Shown piece by piece: positions 56,341 through 64,000 of a DNA stretch of 64,000 nt (within the stretch, counting starts at the first letter, position 1; the number at the start of each line of letters is the position of its first letter). Source of the stretch: Yoonia vestfoldensis SKA53 (GTDB taxonomy: Bacteria > Pseudomonadota > Alphaproteobacteria > Rhodobacterales > Rhodobacteraceae). Below the pieces are notes generated by a model. It saw only the letters and a list, made by a program, of their open reading frames with translations, was not told the origin of the DNA and searched no databases. Made by a program: the position numbers and the translations under genes. The DNA is taken from the NCBI RefSeq assembly GCF_000152785.1, contig NZ_CH672414.1, positions 2,917,350 through 2,981,349 of the forward strand. The letters run 5' to 3'.

Positions 56341-57141
56341 TCAAGTGGCGTCTTTGGCCTTGTATGCAGCCCAAAGATCGGGCCTGCGGTGTTCGGTGAT
56401 CTGTTCGGACATCGCCCGCCGCCAGGCTGCGATTTTCGCGTGATTCCCCGACATCAGTACGTCAGGGATCGGGCGGCCCTGCCATAGGGCGGGTTTGGTA
56501 TATTGCGGATGTTCCAGCAGTCCGCCCGAATGGCTTTCCTCGACCGCGCTGTCGGCATTGCCCAAAACGCCGGGCAAGAGCCGCACGGTCGCGTCGATCA
56601 TTGCTTGCGCCGCAATCTCGCCCCCTGTCAGGACAAAATCGCCAAGCGAGACTTCGGTGATGCCGAAATGGTCGATCACGCGTTCATCAACACCTTCGAA
56701 CCGGCCACACAGCAGGGTGACCCCATCCATCCGCGCCCAGTTGCGCGCCATCGTCTGGTCAAACCGGCGCCCGCGCGGCGACAGATAGACCAGTGGCATG
56801 ATGCCCTTGGCGGCGCTGCGGGCCTCCAGAATGGCTGCTTCCAGCACATCGGCGCGCAACACCATGCCCGCGCCGCCGCCCGCAGGCGTGTCATCGACAT
56901 TGCGGTGTTTGCCAATCCCGTGTGCGCGCAGGTCGTAAGTCTGTAGCTGCCACAGCCCGTCCTGTAGCGCACGCCCTGTCAGGCTTTCGCCCAGCACGCC
57001 CGGAAAGGCCTGCGGAAACAGGGTGATGATCTGCGCGGTCCATGCCCCCGCGAGCAGGGGGGTATCCGTCATCAATTCGCGCGGTTTCAATGTCGCGCTG
57101 ATCGATTTGCGCCCGATGGCGCGGGACGGCGTGTCAGTCAT
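56341..57141 (-). CDS. trmD: tRNA (guanine37-N1)-methyltransferase
   Basis: 266 aa SPOUT-class methyltransferase. [27 protein letters not shown], the [16 protein letters not shown] region and [32 protein letters not shown] (trefoil-knot) are diagnostic. It makes m1G37 in tRNA, preventing frameshifts. The start at 57141 overlaps rimM by 8 bases; an ATG at 57072 lies closer to the conserved core and is also possible. Confidence 0.96.
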   Translation of the reverse strand: MTDTPSRAIGRKSISATLKPRELMTDTPLLAGAWTAQIITLFPQAFPGVLGESLTGRALQDGLWQLQTYDLRAHGIGKHRNVDDTPAGGGAGMVLRADVLEAAILEARSAAKGIMPLVYLSPRGRRFDQTMARNWARMDGVTLLCGRFEGVDERVIDHFGITEVSLGDFVLTGGEIAAQAMIDATVRLLPGVLGNADSAVEESHSGGLLEHPQYTKPALWQGRPIPDVLMSGNHAKIAAWRRAMSEQITEHRRPDLWAAYKAKDAT

Positions 57142-57649
57142 CGGATGCAAAAAGCCCGGCAGGCGGGTCCGCGATGATGCGCCCTGCGGCCAGATCGACG
57201 GTTGGTACGGCGGCTTGGGTAAAGGGCAACAGCACGGTGTCGGACTGGCCGGGCACATGCAGTTCCAAAAGCGCGCCTGCGCCGTGATCGACGACAGATT
57301 TGACCTGCCCCAATTTGCTGCCGCCGGTGTCCAGCACAGCAAGCCCGATCAGGTCGGCATAGTAATATTCGTCATCGGGCAGCGATGGCATCGCCGCACG
57401 CTCGGCGTAAAGAGCCACGTTGCGCAGCGCGTCGGCGTCTTCTTTGGTCACGACACCTGACAGCCGCGCGGTGAACCCGCCCTTGAGCTGGCCTGTCAGC
57501 ACCACCTGCGCGATGCTGTCGCCGTGTTCGGTATAAAGCGGTGTATAATCGGCGATCGCCATCGGGTCGGCGCAGAAGGATTTCAGCCGCACCTCGCCCT
57601 TGACCCCGAAAGAGCCGCCGATCATGCCTACGATAACGCGGTCAGTCAT
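57134..57649 (-). CDS. rimM: Ribosome maturation factor RimM
   Basis: 171 aa. [21 protein letters not shown] at the N-terminus and [37 protein letters not shown] (PRC-barrel) match RimM, which binds S19 and aids 30S assembly. It overlaps both the small ORF upstream and trmD downstream by 8 bases. Confidence 0.96.
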   Translation of the reverse strand: MTDRVIVGMIGGSFGVKGEVRLKSFCADPMAIADYTPLYTEHGDSIAQVVLTGQLKGGFTARLSGVVTKEDADALRNVALYAERAAMPSLPDDEYYYADLIGLAVLDTGGSKLGQVKSVVDHGAGALLELHVPGQSDTVLLPFTQAAVPTVDLAAGRIIADPPAGLFASDD

Positions 57650-57794
57650 TGATCATCTCCGCTGCAAGACAGATATTGGAAACCCATAAGCCACCGCCGT
57701 TTTCGCAGATGTCTTGCTGGCCTTGCCGTTCATACATCATGCCCGCCACGAAGGCGACCATCACAAGGATGAAGGTGCGGAGCAATCGGAACAT
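57642..57794 (-). CDS. Small single-pass membrane or exported protein in the rpsP-rimM gap
   Basis: 50 aa. One hydrophobic helix ([19 protein letters not shown]) is followed by a short tail with two cysteines ([19 protein letters not shown]). It overlaps rimM by 8 bases, so it is translated in the operon. I recall similar small ORFs at this place in other Rhodobacteraceae, but there is no known function. The start at 57794 is the ATG before the helix; the ribosome site is poor. Confidence 0.7.
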   Translation of the reverse strand: MFRLLRTFILVMVAFVAGMMYERQGQQDICENGGGLWVSNICLAAEMIND

Positions 57795-57810
57795 CTGGTG
57801 TTTGGGGGTA

Positions 57811-57830
57811 GCCCGGGTCAAGACCCGGGC
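57811..57830. repeat. Perfect GCCCGGGTC palindrome between rpsP and the small ORF
   Basis: GCCCGGGTC (57811-57819) and GACCCGGGC (57822-57830) are exact inverted repeats around AA. With no T-run it is not a full terminator; it lies where it could partly separate rpsP from rimM-trmD expression. Confidence 0.75.
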
Positions 57831-57843
57831 CACGGTCCGCCGC

Positions 57844-58230
57844 TTATTCGGCGGCGGCGTCTTCGGCAGGTGCGTTTGCCGCTTCGTCAGCTTTGGCGGC
57901 TTTCGCTGCCTTTTCTTCGGCGCGCTTGGTTGCGGCCTTGCCGGGGGTGCCTTTTTTCAGGTTGACACGGTCTTTCTTGGGCATCACGCCAGCGGCTTCG
58001 AGCATGCGGGCAACACGGTCGGTCGGCTGTGCGCCCTGACCCAGCCAATACTGGATGCGGTCCATATCCATGCGCACGCGGTCTTCGCTGTCTTTTGGCA
58101 GCATTGGCGCATAGGTGCCCAGTTTTTCGATGAAACGACCATCGCGTGGCATGCGGCTGTCGGCAGCGACGATGGCGTAATGTGGGCGCTTCTTGGAACC
58201 GCCGCGGGCGAGCCGGATTTTCATAGACAT
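57844..58230 (-). CDS. rpsP: 30S ribosomal protein S16
   Basis: 128 aa. [42 protein letters not shown] and [18 protein letters not shown] are S16 signatures. The tail of about 40 residues is Ala/Lys/Glu-rich, a common alphaproteobacterial extension. GGAG 7 bases upstream supports the ATG at 58230. First gene of the rpsP-rimM-trmD group. Confidence 0.98.
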   Translation of the reverse strand: MSMKIRLARGGSKKRPHYAIVAADSRMPRDGRFIEKLGTYAPMLPKDSEDRVRMDMDRIQYWLGQGAQPTDRVARMLEAAGVMPKKDRVNLKKGTPGKAATKRAEEKAAKAAKADEAANAPAEDAAAE

Positions 58231-58261
58231 GGTGTTTCTCCTTTAAGATGTCTTTGGGGGT

Positions 58262-58279
58262 GGCGGGGTGAACCCCGCC
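58262..58279. repeat. GGCGGGGT palindrome between chorismate mutase and rpsP genes
   Basis: GGCGGGGT (58262-58269) and ACCCCGCC (58272-58279) are exact inverted repeats around GA, abutting the chorismate mutase stop. There is no T-run. I recall this palindrome with a CTACG flank as widespread between genes in this family. Confidence 0.7.
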
Positions 58280-58576
58280 CTACGATTGGTGTTGTTTGTG
58301 ATGCTGGATCACTTCCTGAATGATGAAGTTCAGGAATTTCTTGGCGAATTCAGGGTCCAGATCGGCCTGTTGCGCAAGATCGGTCAGCCGTGCGATCTGC
58401 GCGGCTTCGCGCGCTGTATCGGACGGGGGCAGGGCATGTTCGGCTTTGAGCCGGCCCACGGCCTGTGTGTGTTTGAAGCGTTCGCCCAAAGTATAGACAA
58501 GGATCGCATCCAGCCGGTCGATGCTGGCGCGATGGTCTTTCAGGATTTGTGCGGCGCGGGTGACGGCGTCAGACAT
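58280..58576 (-). CDS. Chorismate mutase (AroQ type)
   Basis: 98 aa all-helical protein. RASIDRLDAILVYTLGERFKHTQAVGRLKAEHALPPSDTAREAAQIARL matches the AroQ fold, with the conserved R...D..L..L..R and K.......P..R pattern of the active site. It converts chorismate to prephenate for Phe/Tyr synthesis. AAAGGA precedes the ATG. It overlaps the GNAT gene by 8 bases. Confidence 0.9.
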   Translation of the reverse strand: MSDAVTRAAQILKDHRASIDRLDAILVYTLGERFKHTQAVGRLKAEHALPPSDTAREAAQIARLTDLAQQADLDPEFAKKFLNFIIQEVIQHHKQHQS

Positions 58577-59129
58577 GGGCCTGTCCTTTCGGATTTGGGT
58601 GGCGGTAAACCAGTGTGTCGGGCTTTGGGCCAAGAGCCTTTGCGTCATGTGCCGCGCCAAGCTTTTCTGCCAACCGGATCGAGCGCGTATTGTCCGGCGC
58701 GATATAGCTGACGGCACTGTCCCAGCCGAGGCTGTCATAGGCATGGGCAATCGCGGCGCGCGCGGCCTCAGAGGCGATGCCGGTGCCTTCGGCGGCATCC
58801 GACAGGATCATCCAGCCGATTTCGGTTTCCGGCCAGTCGGGCGGGGTCCACGGGCCGACAAGGCCCAGGGCGGTATCGTCCTCCGCGCGCGTGACCGCCC
58901 ACATTCCATAGCCAAAGATGTCCCAATGGCCCAGCTCGGACGCAAAGCTGCGCCACGCCTTGCCCAGATCCTTATGCCCGCCAAAGGCGGTGGAGCGGTC
59001 CGACATCATGAAATCATGAAAGGCGGGCCAGTCATCCGCGACAGGGCGGCGCAATGTCAGCCTGTCGGTTTTCAGGTTTTGGCAAACCTGAAGCCTCCGG
59101 CGGGGATATTTCGGCTCGAACGATGTCAT
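58569..59129 (-). CDS. GNAT family N-acetyltransferase (RimJ/RimL-like)
   Basis: 186 aa. LKTDRLTLRRPVADDWPAFHDFM, EIGWMILSDAAEGTGIASEAARAAIAHAYDSLGWDSAVSYIAPDNTRSIRLAEKLGA is the RimJ/RimL-type pattern. The substrate is unknown. The only clear ATG start (59129) overlaps the ffh stop as ATGA and makes the first 11 or so codons fall inside a dispersed repeat (copy 6); the conserved domain begins only at about residue 19. A later non-ATG start cannot be excluded. Confidence 0.85.
   Translation of the reverse strand: MTSFEPKYPRRRLQVCQNLKTDRLTLRRPVADDWPAFHDFMMSDRSTAFGGHKDLGKAWRSFASELGHWDIFGYGMWAVTRAEDDTALGLVGPWTPPDWPETEIGWMILSDAAEGTGIASEAARAAIAHAYDSLGWDSAVSYIAPDNTRSIRLAEKLGAAHDAKALGPKPDTLVYRHPNPKGQAHV
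59093..59125 (+). repeat. Dispersed stop-codon-adjacent motif, copy 6
   Basis: Plus-strand copy that abuts the ffh stop (ffh is on the minus strand) and lies within the apparent 5' coding end of the GNAT gene. It has the CTCCGGCGGGG left end of copies 1 and 3, and CTCGAACGATG instead of CTCGGAAGATG at the right. Confidence 0.8.
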
Positions 59130-60616
59130 TTCTTTTTGCCAAAACCTGACAGACCAGCCGGCAGTTGCATCCCGCCACCCAAGCCAGGCAGGCCGCCGCG
59201 CCCTTGCAGGGCTTTGGCGGCGTCGGCCATCGCCTTGGGGTCGTTCATATCGGGCATGCCTTCGGGGGCGCCGCCTTTGCCGAACATGCCTTTCATGGCC
59301 TGTTTCAGCATCCCGCCCTTGCCCATCTTTTTCATCATATCGGCCATCTGCCGGTGCTGTTTGATCAGCTTGTTGAGTTCGGAAACCTCAAGCCCAGCAC
59401 CCGCCGCGATCCGTTTCTTGCGCGAGGCGGCCAGCAGGTCTGGGTTGGCGCGTTCTTTCTTGGTCATCGAATTGATCAGCGCGATCTGGCGTTTGAGGAT
59501 GCCGTCATCCATCCCCGCCGCCGCCATCTGTTTGCCCATCTTGGCGGCACCGGGCATCATCCCCATCATGCCTTCCATGCCGCCCATCTTCAGCATCTGG
59601 TCCAGCTGCATCTTGAGGTCGTTCATGTTGAACCGGCCCTGCTGGAACCGTTTCATCATGCGCGCGGCTTGTTCGGCCTCGATCGTTTCCTGCGCCTTTT
59701 CGACAAGGGCGACGATATCGCCCATGCCCAGGATGCGGCCGGCGATGCGCGATGGCTCGAAGGTTTCGATGGCGTCCATCTTTTCGCCAAGGCCGACGAA
59801 ACGGATCGGCTTGCCAGTGATCGCGCGCATCGACAGCGCCGCACCGCCGCGCCCGTCGCCATCCATCCGCGTCAGGACCACGCCGGTGACGCCGATCTTG
59901 TCGTCGAATTCCTGCGCAACATTGACCGCGTCCTGACCTGTCAGGCCATCGACGACCAGCAGCGTTTCGCGCGGATTAGCCACATCGCGCACCGCGGCGG
60001 CCTGTGCGATCAGTTCGGCGTCGATATGCAGCCGGCCTGCAGTGTCGAGCATATAGACGTCATAGCCGCCCAAGGATGCCTGTACCTTGGCGCGTTTGGC
60101 GATCTGGACAGGGGTTTCGCCCTTGACGATGGGCAGGGTATCGACCCCGATCTGCATCCCCAGGATCGCCAGCTGTTCCATCGCCGCAGGGCGGTTGGTG
60201 TCAAGCGAGGCCATCAGCACCTTTTTGCCTTCGCGTTCCTTCAAACGTTTGGCAAGTTTGGCGGTAGTGGTGGTTTTACCCGACCCCTGCAAACCGACCA
60301 TCAGAATGGGCGCAGGCGGGTTGTCGATTTTCAAAGCACCTGGGTCTTCGTCACCGGTCAGGACGCGCTGAAGTTCGTCATGCACGATCTTGACGACCTG
60401 CTGGCCCGGCGTGATCGATTTGGTGACGGCCTGACCTGTCGCCTTGGCCTGCACGGCGGCGACGAAATCGCGCGCGACAGGCAGCGATACGTCTGCCTCG
60501 AGCAGGGCGGTGCGCACCTCGCGCAGGGCGGTTTTCACATCATCTTCGGACAGCGCACCTTGCTTGGTCAGCTTGTCGAACACGCCGGACAGGCGTTCGG
60601 AGAGATTTTCAAACAT
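59126..60616 (-). CDS. ffh: Signal recognition particle protein Ffh
   Basis: 496 aa SRP GTPase. P-loop GLQGSGKTTTTAKLAKRL, LDTAGRLHIDAEL, LTRMDGDGRGGAALS (G4/G5 region), then the methionine-rich M domain (GMEGMMGMMPGAAKMGKQ onward) that binds signal sequences and SRP RNA. It targets nascent membrane proteins. The start at 60616 (MFENLSERL) is the standard N-terminus. A structured leader lies upstream. Confidence 0.98.
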   Translation of the reverse strand: MFENLSERLSGVFDKLTKQGALSEDDVKTALREVRTALLEADVSLPVARDFVAAVQAKATGQAVTKSITPGQQVVKIVHDELQRVLTGDEDPGALKIDNPPAPILMVGLQGSGKTTTTAKLAKRLKEREGKKVLMASLDTNRPAAMEQLAILGMQIGVDTLPIVKGETPVQIAKRAKVQASLGGYDVYMLDTAGRLHIDAELIAQAAAVRDVANPRETLLVVDGLTGQDAVNVAQEFDDKIGVTGVVLTRMDGDGRGGAALSMRAITGKPIRFVGLGEKMDAIETFEPSRIAGRILGMGDIVALVEKAQETIEAEQAARMMKRFQQGRFNMNDLKMQLDQMLKMGGMEGMMGMMPGAAKMGKQMAAAGMDDGILKRQIALINSMTKKERANPDLLAASRKKRIAAGAGLEVSELNKLIKQHRQMADMMKKMGKGGMLKQAMKGMFGKGGAPEGMPDMNDPKAMADAAKALQGRGGLPGLGGGMQLPAGLSGFGKKK

Positions 60617-60676
60617 AGGCCACGGCCCTTTTGTCGTTTCGGTTGCGGCCCATCCTATACCGGACAGGCCAAAGCA

Positions 60677-60752
60677 GGAACGCCCCCGTGGGCGCAACGC
60701 GCTGACGGAGGGCGATCCCCTGAATGCGGGGACCGGAAAGCACAGGCGTTCC
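60677..60752 (-). ncRNA. Candidate structured leader RNA of ffh
   Basis: An outer 8-bp stem (60677-60684 with 60745-60752) encloses a 5-bp hairpin (60716-60720 with 60728-60732) and a short GCGC hairpin (60692-60695 with 60699-60702). A competing stem is possible (60681-60685 with 60690-60694). It ends about 60 bases before the ffh start. It lacks the GGAAGGAAGCAGCC-like core of SRP RNA. Structure is visible by eye; function is inferred. Confidence 0.4.
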
Positions 60753-60788
60753 GGGATGGCTGGCGTTTATGCCGACAGACGGCGCGAG

Positions 60789-61160
60789 TCAACTGCCGCG
60801 CAATTGCGCGATCTTGTGCAGCGTATCGGCGCGATAGGCATAGGCCACGCTGCCGGTACCCGCCATGAGCGCCAGCATATGCAGATAGGGCGGGCCGACC
60901 CAGATCAGCAGGGCCGACAGACCGGTAATCATCGTGGCCAGCAGCACAAGCCCGGCAATCCCTTCCCAGCCGCGCCACCACAGCAGGGCGGCGCCCAACA
61001 CCTCGACCGAGCCGGTGACATAGCGCGGAAACTGGCCAAAGCCGATGGCCTCATAGATGGCGACATCGGTGCTGTGCCCGGTCAGCTTGCGCAGGCCGAA
61101 ATACACGAATGCGATGGTGAGCGCGGCGCGCAGGGCGGCCAGAAGTCGGGTCTGTGTCAT
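60789..61160 (-). CDS. DoxX-like membrane protein
   Basis: 123 aa with four helices. LRAALTIAFVYFGLRKLTGHSTDVAIYEAIGFGQFPRYVTGSVEVLGAALLW matches the DoxX pattern. Proteins of this family are linked to redox or thiol processes, but most lack a known function. The start at 61160 (MTQTRLLAALRAAL) is preferred over the open frame running into the divergent LysR gene. Confidence 0.85.
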   Translation of the reverse strand: MTQTRLLAALRAALTIAFVYFGLRKLTGHSTDVAIYEAIGFGQFPRYVTGSVEVLGAALLWWRGWEGIAGLVLLATMITGLSALLIWVGPPYLHMLALMAGTGSVAYAYRADTLHKIAQLRGS

Positions 61161-61272
61161 GACCCAAAGATAGGCCGCACCGGACATTATCAAGGGCGCG
61201 CCTTTGCCCTTGCGCAGGCGAACGATTTGCGGGATTTTCAGCTTAGAGTGTCTGTCAGCGCACGGAACCGAG

Positions 61273-62145
61273 ATGGATAATTGGGACGAAATCCGCACCG
61301 CATTTCAGGTTGCGCGCAGAGGGACGGTCAGCGGCGCTGCCGAGGAACTGGGCGTGCATCATGCGACCGTCATCCGCCATATCGACGCGCTGGAACAGCG
61401 GCTGGGGGTGAAATTGTTCCAACGGCACGCGCGCGGCTATACCGCAACCGAAGCGGGGCAGGACCTGTTGCAGGTGGCGCAAGCAACCGATGACCAGTTC
61501 ACCCAGCTGGCCGGCCGGATCAAGGGGCAGGGCGAAGGCGTGTCAGGCGACCTGGTCATCACCTCGCTGGATATGCTGTCGCATCGGCTGACGCCGGTGA
61601 TGGTGGCGTTTCAGGCGCAATATCCCGACTTGCGCATCCGTTACCGGACCGGCGACCGCGTGTTCCGGCTGGAATACGGCGAGGCGCATGTCGCGATCCG
61701 CGCCGGCACGATGCCCGAAGAGCCTGACAATGTGGTGCAGCCTTTCATGGCGCAGCGGATGTCGCTGGTGGCCTCGGCGGCCTATATCGACCGTTTTGGC
61801 CTGCCGGACGGGGCAGAAGACCTGCCGCGCCACCGGTTCGTGATCGGTGATGACGAAAAATCCCGGGCCCCGTTCGAACGCTGGCTGCGCCAAAGGGTGC
61901 CGGATGCGGCGTTGATGTATCGCGCCTCTGACCCGCGCAACATGCTTGATGCGATCCTTGCGGGGGCGGGGATCGGGTTCGTGGTGCAACAGGAATGCGC
62001 AGCGCATGGCTTGACCGAGGTGATCCCCAGCCTTGACGAATGGTCGGCGCCGCTGTGGCTTGTCACACATGTCGATCTGCACCGCACGACCAAGGTGCAG
62101 GCCTTCTTGCGGTTCATCAAGGACCAGATGAAGACGCTGGAATGA
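61273..62145 (+). CDS. LysR-family transcriptional regulator
   Basis: 290 aa. The N-terminal winged helix-turn-helix (AFQVARRGTVSGAAEELGVHHATVIRHIDALEQRLGVKLF) precedes a substrate-binding domain (GDLVITSLDMLSHRLTPVMVAFQAQYPDLRIRYRTGD). It overlaps the EamA gene by ATGA, so it is cotranscribed with it, and is divergent from the DoxX gene, the usual position for a LysR target. The effector is unknown. Confidence 0.93.
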   Translation: MDNWDEIRTAFQVARRGTVSGAAEELGVHHATVIRHIDALEQRLGVKLFQRHARGYTATEAGQDLLQVAQATDDQFTQLAGRIKGQGEGVSGDLVITSLDMLSHRLTPVMVAFQAQYPDLRIRYRTGDRVFRLEYGEAHVAIRAGTMPEEPDNVVQPFMAQRMSLVASAAYIDRFGLPDGAEDLPRHRFVIGDDEKSRAPFERWLRQRVPDAALMYRASDPRNMLDAILAGAGIGFVVQQECAAHGLTEVIPSLDEWSAPLWLVTHVDLHRTTKVQAFLRFIKDQMKTLE

Positions 62146-63020
62146 CCCAGCCGCGTGCCGGGCATCTGGCGATGCTGCTGTTCTCGACGCTGGTAGCGGG
62201 GTCTTTCGCGCTGGGCGCGCTTGCGGCCAATGATATCGCCCCCATCGCGCTAAACGCGGTGCGGTTCTGGATCGCGGTGTTTATTTTGGGGGCGGCGGTG
62301 GTCGCGACCGGCGGCATGACGCGCGGGGCGGTCACGGCTCTCTGGCGCTATCCGTTGCTGGCGGGGTTCCTGACCACCTATTTCGTCGCCATGTTCGAAG
62401 GGTTGAAAACCGCGCCCCCCGTCAGCGCCGCCGCCGTGTTCACCCTGACACCGCTGATGGCGGGGGTCTTTGGCTGGCTTTTGCTGGGCCAGCGCTTTAC
62501 GCCGCGTATTCTTTTGGCCTTGGCGATCGGTGGGGTGGGCGCGCTTTGGGTGATCTTTCGCGCCGATGTCGCAGCAGTGCTGCGGTTCGAAATCGGGCGT
62601 GGTGAATTGATCTATCTGGGCGGTTGTCTGGCCCATGCGGTCTATACCCCGCTGGTGCGGCGGCTGAACCGGGGGGAACCTGCATTGGTTTTCAGCTTCG
62701 GTGTGCTGCTGGCGGGGGCGATGCTGTTGACGGTTTTTGGCTGGGGCGATCTGCGTGCGACCGACTGGACAGCATTGCCCGCGATTGTCTGGATCACGAT
62801 CCTTTACACCGCCCTGTTCGCCAGCGCGGCCACCTTTACTCTGCTGCAATTCGCCACGATGCGGCTGCCCAGCAGCAAGGTGATGGCCTATACCTATCTG
62901 GTGCCAAGTTGGGTGATCGTCTGGGGTGTGGCGCTGGGCGGTGAGATGCCGCCCGCCATCGTGATGGCGGGGCTGGGGATCACGATTGCGGCGCTGGTTC
63001 TGTTGTTGCGGCAAGACTAG
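62142..63020 (+). CDS. EamA/DMT-superfamily transporter
   Basis: 292 aa with ten helices in two EamA repeats (AMLLFSTLVAGSFALGALAANDIAPIALNAVRFWIAVFILG; GELIYLGGCLAHAVYTPLVRRL; LPSSKVMAYTYLVPSWVIVWGVALGGE). It probably exports small metabolites. It is coupled to the LysR gene by a 4-base overlap. Its last 41 bases overlap the 3' end of the ArsR gene on the other strand. Confidence 0.9.
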   Translation: MTQPRAGHLAMLLFSTLVAGSFALGALAANDIAPIALNAVRFWIAVFILGAAVVATGGMTRGAVTALWRYPLLAGFLTTYFVAMFEGLKTAPPVSAAAVFTLTPLMAGVFGWLLLGQRFTPRILLALAIGGVGALWVIFRADVAAVLRFEIGRGELIYLGGCLAHAVYTPLVRRLNRGEPALVFSFGVLLAGAMLLTVFGWGDLRATDWTALPAIVWITILYTALFASAATFTLLQFATMRLPSSKVMAYTYLVPSWVIVWGVALGGEMPPAIVMAGLGITIAALVLLLRQD

Positions 63021-63336
63021 CGAATTCGAGGTCCAGAAACGCCTCGAACGCATCCAGATCGACAGGTTCCATCTGCCCGAACCCCGCCATCCAGACCGAG
63101 GCCGCGCGCAACGCATCAGGTTCAAGCTTGCACCATTTCACGCGGCCGCGCTTTTCCTGACTGATGAGGCCCGCGGCGGTCAAAACCCCCAGATGCTTGG
63201 AAATCGCCGCCAGCGACATCGCGAAAGGCTCGGCCACATCGGTCACCGCCATGTCATCTTCCAGCAGCATCGACAGGATCGCGCGGCGCGTGGGGTCCGC
63301 AAGCGCGGCAAAGGTATTATCGAGCGTGGCAGCCAT
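62980..63336 (-). CDS. ArsR-family transcriptional regulator
   Basis: 118 aa. FAALADPTRRAILSMLLEDDMAVTDVAEPFAMSLAAISKHLGVLTAAGLISQEKRGRVKWCKL is the winged-helix core of ArsR/SmtB-type regulators. No metal-type cysteine pair is in the recognition region, so it more likely belongs to the non-metal group often paired with SRPBCC proteins. The start at 63336 directly precedes the domain; in-frame ATG at 63375 and TTG at 63450 are less likely. Confidence 0.9.
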   Translation of the reverse strand: MAATLDNTFAALADPTRRAILSMLLEDDMAVTDVAEPFAMSLAAISKHLGVLTAAGLISQEKRGRVKWCKLEPDALRAASVWMAGFGQMEPVDLDAFEAFLDLEFASLAATTEPAPQS

Positions 63337-63423
63337 GCCTGTGCTTATGCCACCGACCACGCAAACGTCAACCATCCGGTTGAATATGAATATCGACAAA
63401 ACGCGCACACCGACCGCCTTTTT

Positions 63424-63446
63424 TGACTTCTCTTTTCTAAAAATAC
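63424..63446 (-). repeat. Second dispersed motif, copy 2
   Basis: Minus-strand TGAGTATTTTTAGAAAAGAG stretch, similar to the one at 39625 in the ureA-ureB spacer. It lies in the intergenic region upstream of the ArsR gene. If the long ArsR reading frame were used, its first codons (MSIFRKEK) would come from this motif, just as the urease copy spells MSIFGNKK. Confidence 0.6.
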
Positions 63447-63542
63447 TCAATTAAAACAGATGGTTGATATGGTATCGTCGCGGCTTGACTCTCTGCCTGC
63501 ACCACCCTAGACGGTGTCCAACCTTCCGAAGGGGGCCAACCG

Positions 63543-63878
63543 ATGCCGGAACCGCAGAACGCAGACCGCCTCAAGGCGCTCGAAGCGAAGATTGCGGCGC
63601 TCAAGACACCGGCAGAGGTGAAGGACCATTCGGAAGAACATTATTCGCAAGCGCAGCTTGCCTGGCGAATGGTGATCGAACTCGTGGCCGGTCTGGGGAT
63701 CGGTTTCGGCATTGGATACGGCTTGGATACCCTGTTTGGGACCATGCCGGTTTTTCTGGTGCTGTTCATATTTTTAGGCCTCGCCGCCGGTGTGCAGACG
63801 ATGATGCGCTCGGCAGCAGAGGTTCAGTTGAAGCAGCAGCGCGCTGCACAGGAAAAGGGTGACGCAAGTGGCGATTGA
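63543..63878 (+). CDS. atpI: ATP synthase F0 assembly protein AtpI
   Basis: 111 aa. A polar N-terminus with a short coiled-coil-like stretch (DRLKALEAKIAALKT) precedes two helices (MVIELVAGLGIGFGIGYGLDTLFG and PVFLVLFIFLGLAAGVQTMMRSA), the AtpI/Atp1 layout. AtpI helps c-ring assembly. GAAGGGGG precedes the ATG. First gene of the F0 operon; a weak TTGACT (63485-63490) upstream may be part of its promoter. Confidence 0.9.
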   Translation: MPEPQNADRLKALEAKIAALKTPAEVKDHSEEHYSQAQLAWRMVIELVAGLGIGFGIGYGLDTLFGTMPVFLVLFIFLGLAAGVQTMMRSAAEVQLKQQRAAQEKGDASGD

Positions 63879-64000
63879 ACCAGAAACCAAAGGTGGTCTT
63901 GTCTTCCATCCGCTGGACCAGTTCATCGTCAAGCCCGCTTTCGGGGATGGCGCGGTCAACTGGTATACCGTTACCAATCTCACCGTCTGGATGGGCATCA
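63868..64000 (+). CDS. atpB: ATP synthase F0 subunit a, N-terminal part
   Basis: The first 44 codons are in the window and the gene runs off the right edge. GTG at 63868, with AAGGG 8 bases upstream, overlaps atpI by 11 bases. The translation VAIEPETKGGLVFHPLDQFIVKPAF and NWYTVTNLTVWMGI is typical of alphaproteobacterial AtpB. Subunit a forms the proton half-channels next to the c-ring. Confidence 0.92.
   Translation, partial: MAIEPETKGGLVFHPLDQFIVKPAFGDGAVNWYTVTNLTVWMGI

Noticed and set aside
56258..56443. 61-codon plus-strand frame before rplS/trmD
   Set aside because: Overlaps trmD in antisense and lacks a ribosome site.

Overview
This 64 kb window reads as ordinary chromosomal DNA of an alphaproteobacterium of the family Rhodobacteraceae, most likely the Roseobacter group. 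The basis is high GC with heavy third-position G/C, an RpoH-type sigma factor behind an RpoE-like promoter, a class I lysyl-tRNA synthetase, a MipZ ATPase, a cysteine-free L31, and small intergenic repeat motifs that I recall as common in this family. There are no rRNA or tRNA genes, insertion sequences, integrases, prophage genes or CRISPR arrays. Coding density is high and many genes overlap by 4-8 bases.

Region 1-17.6 kb is mostly minus strand. It holds a BMP-type ABC importer (partial), rimI-tsaB-nfu, a universal stress protein, a glyoxalase-fold protein, trpS, an apparently inactive rhomboid (plus strand), murJ-glnD-lppC, then rsmI-yraN-gshB on the plus strand, comM, a glutathione transferase and a cobC-like/cobU pair. 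Region 17.7-23.4 kb is plus strand: rpoH, then the tightly overlapping coaBC-dut-moeB/thiF-M3 peptidase run. Region 23.5-38.3 kb is mixed metabolism: a cation efflux protein, an SH3 protein, a 2-hydroxyacid dehydrogenase, a large dimethylglycine/sarcosine dehydrogenase-like flavoprotein, a second amine oxidase, an aldo/keto reductase, nadD-dacB, a TerB-like protein, lysK, a DUF4864 protein and a beta-helix protein.

Region 38.4-43.8 kb is a complete urease operon, ureD-A-B-C-(DUF1127)-E-F-G, encoding the nickel enzyme and its maturation proteins. Region 43.9-50.7 kb has a short HPF-like ribosome factor, leuCD, two paired genes of uncertain role, leuB and an EamA transporter. Region 50.7-55.4 kb has mipZ, a DEAD-box helicase and an orphan chemoreceptor. 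Region 55.4-60.8 kb is a minus-strand translation and secretion cluster: rpmE and rplS at one end, trmD-rimM-small ORF-rpsP, a chorismate mutase, a GNAT enzyme and ffh. The window ends with DoxX, LysR, EamA and ArsR genes and the start of the ATP synthase F0 operon (atpI, atpB).

I saw no obvious new multi-gene system. The most interesting signals are small: six copies of one roughly 33-base motif sitting beside stop codons; a second, shorter motif; a three-copy 14-bp tandem repeat upstream of nadD; a structured ffh leader; an RpoE-like promoter before rpoH; a 17-residue insert in UreC; a DUF1127 gene inside the urease operon; an inactive rhomboid; and an exonuclease/phosphatase-fold protein whose motif Asp is Asn.
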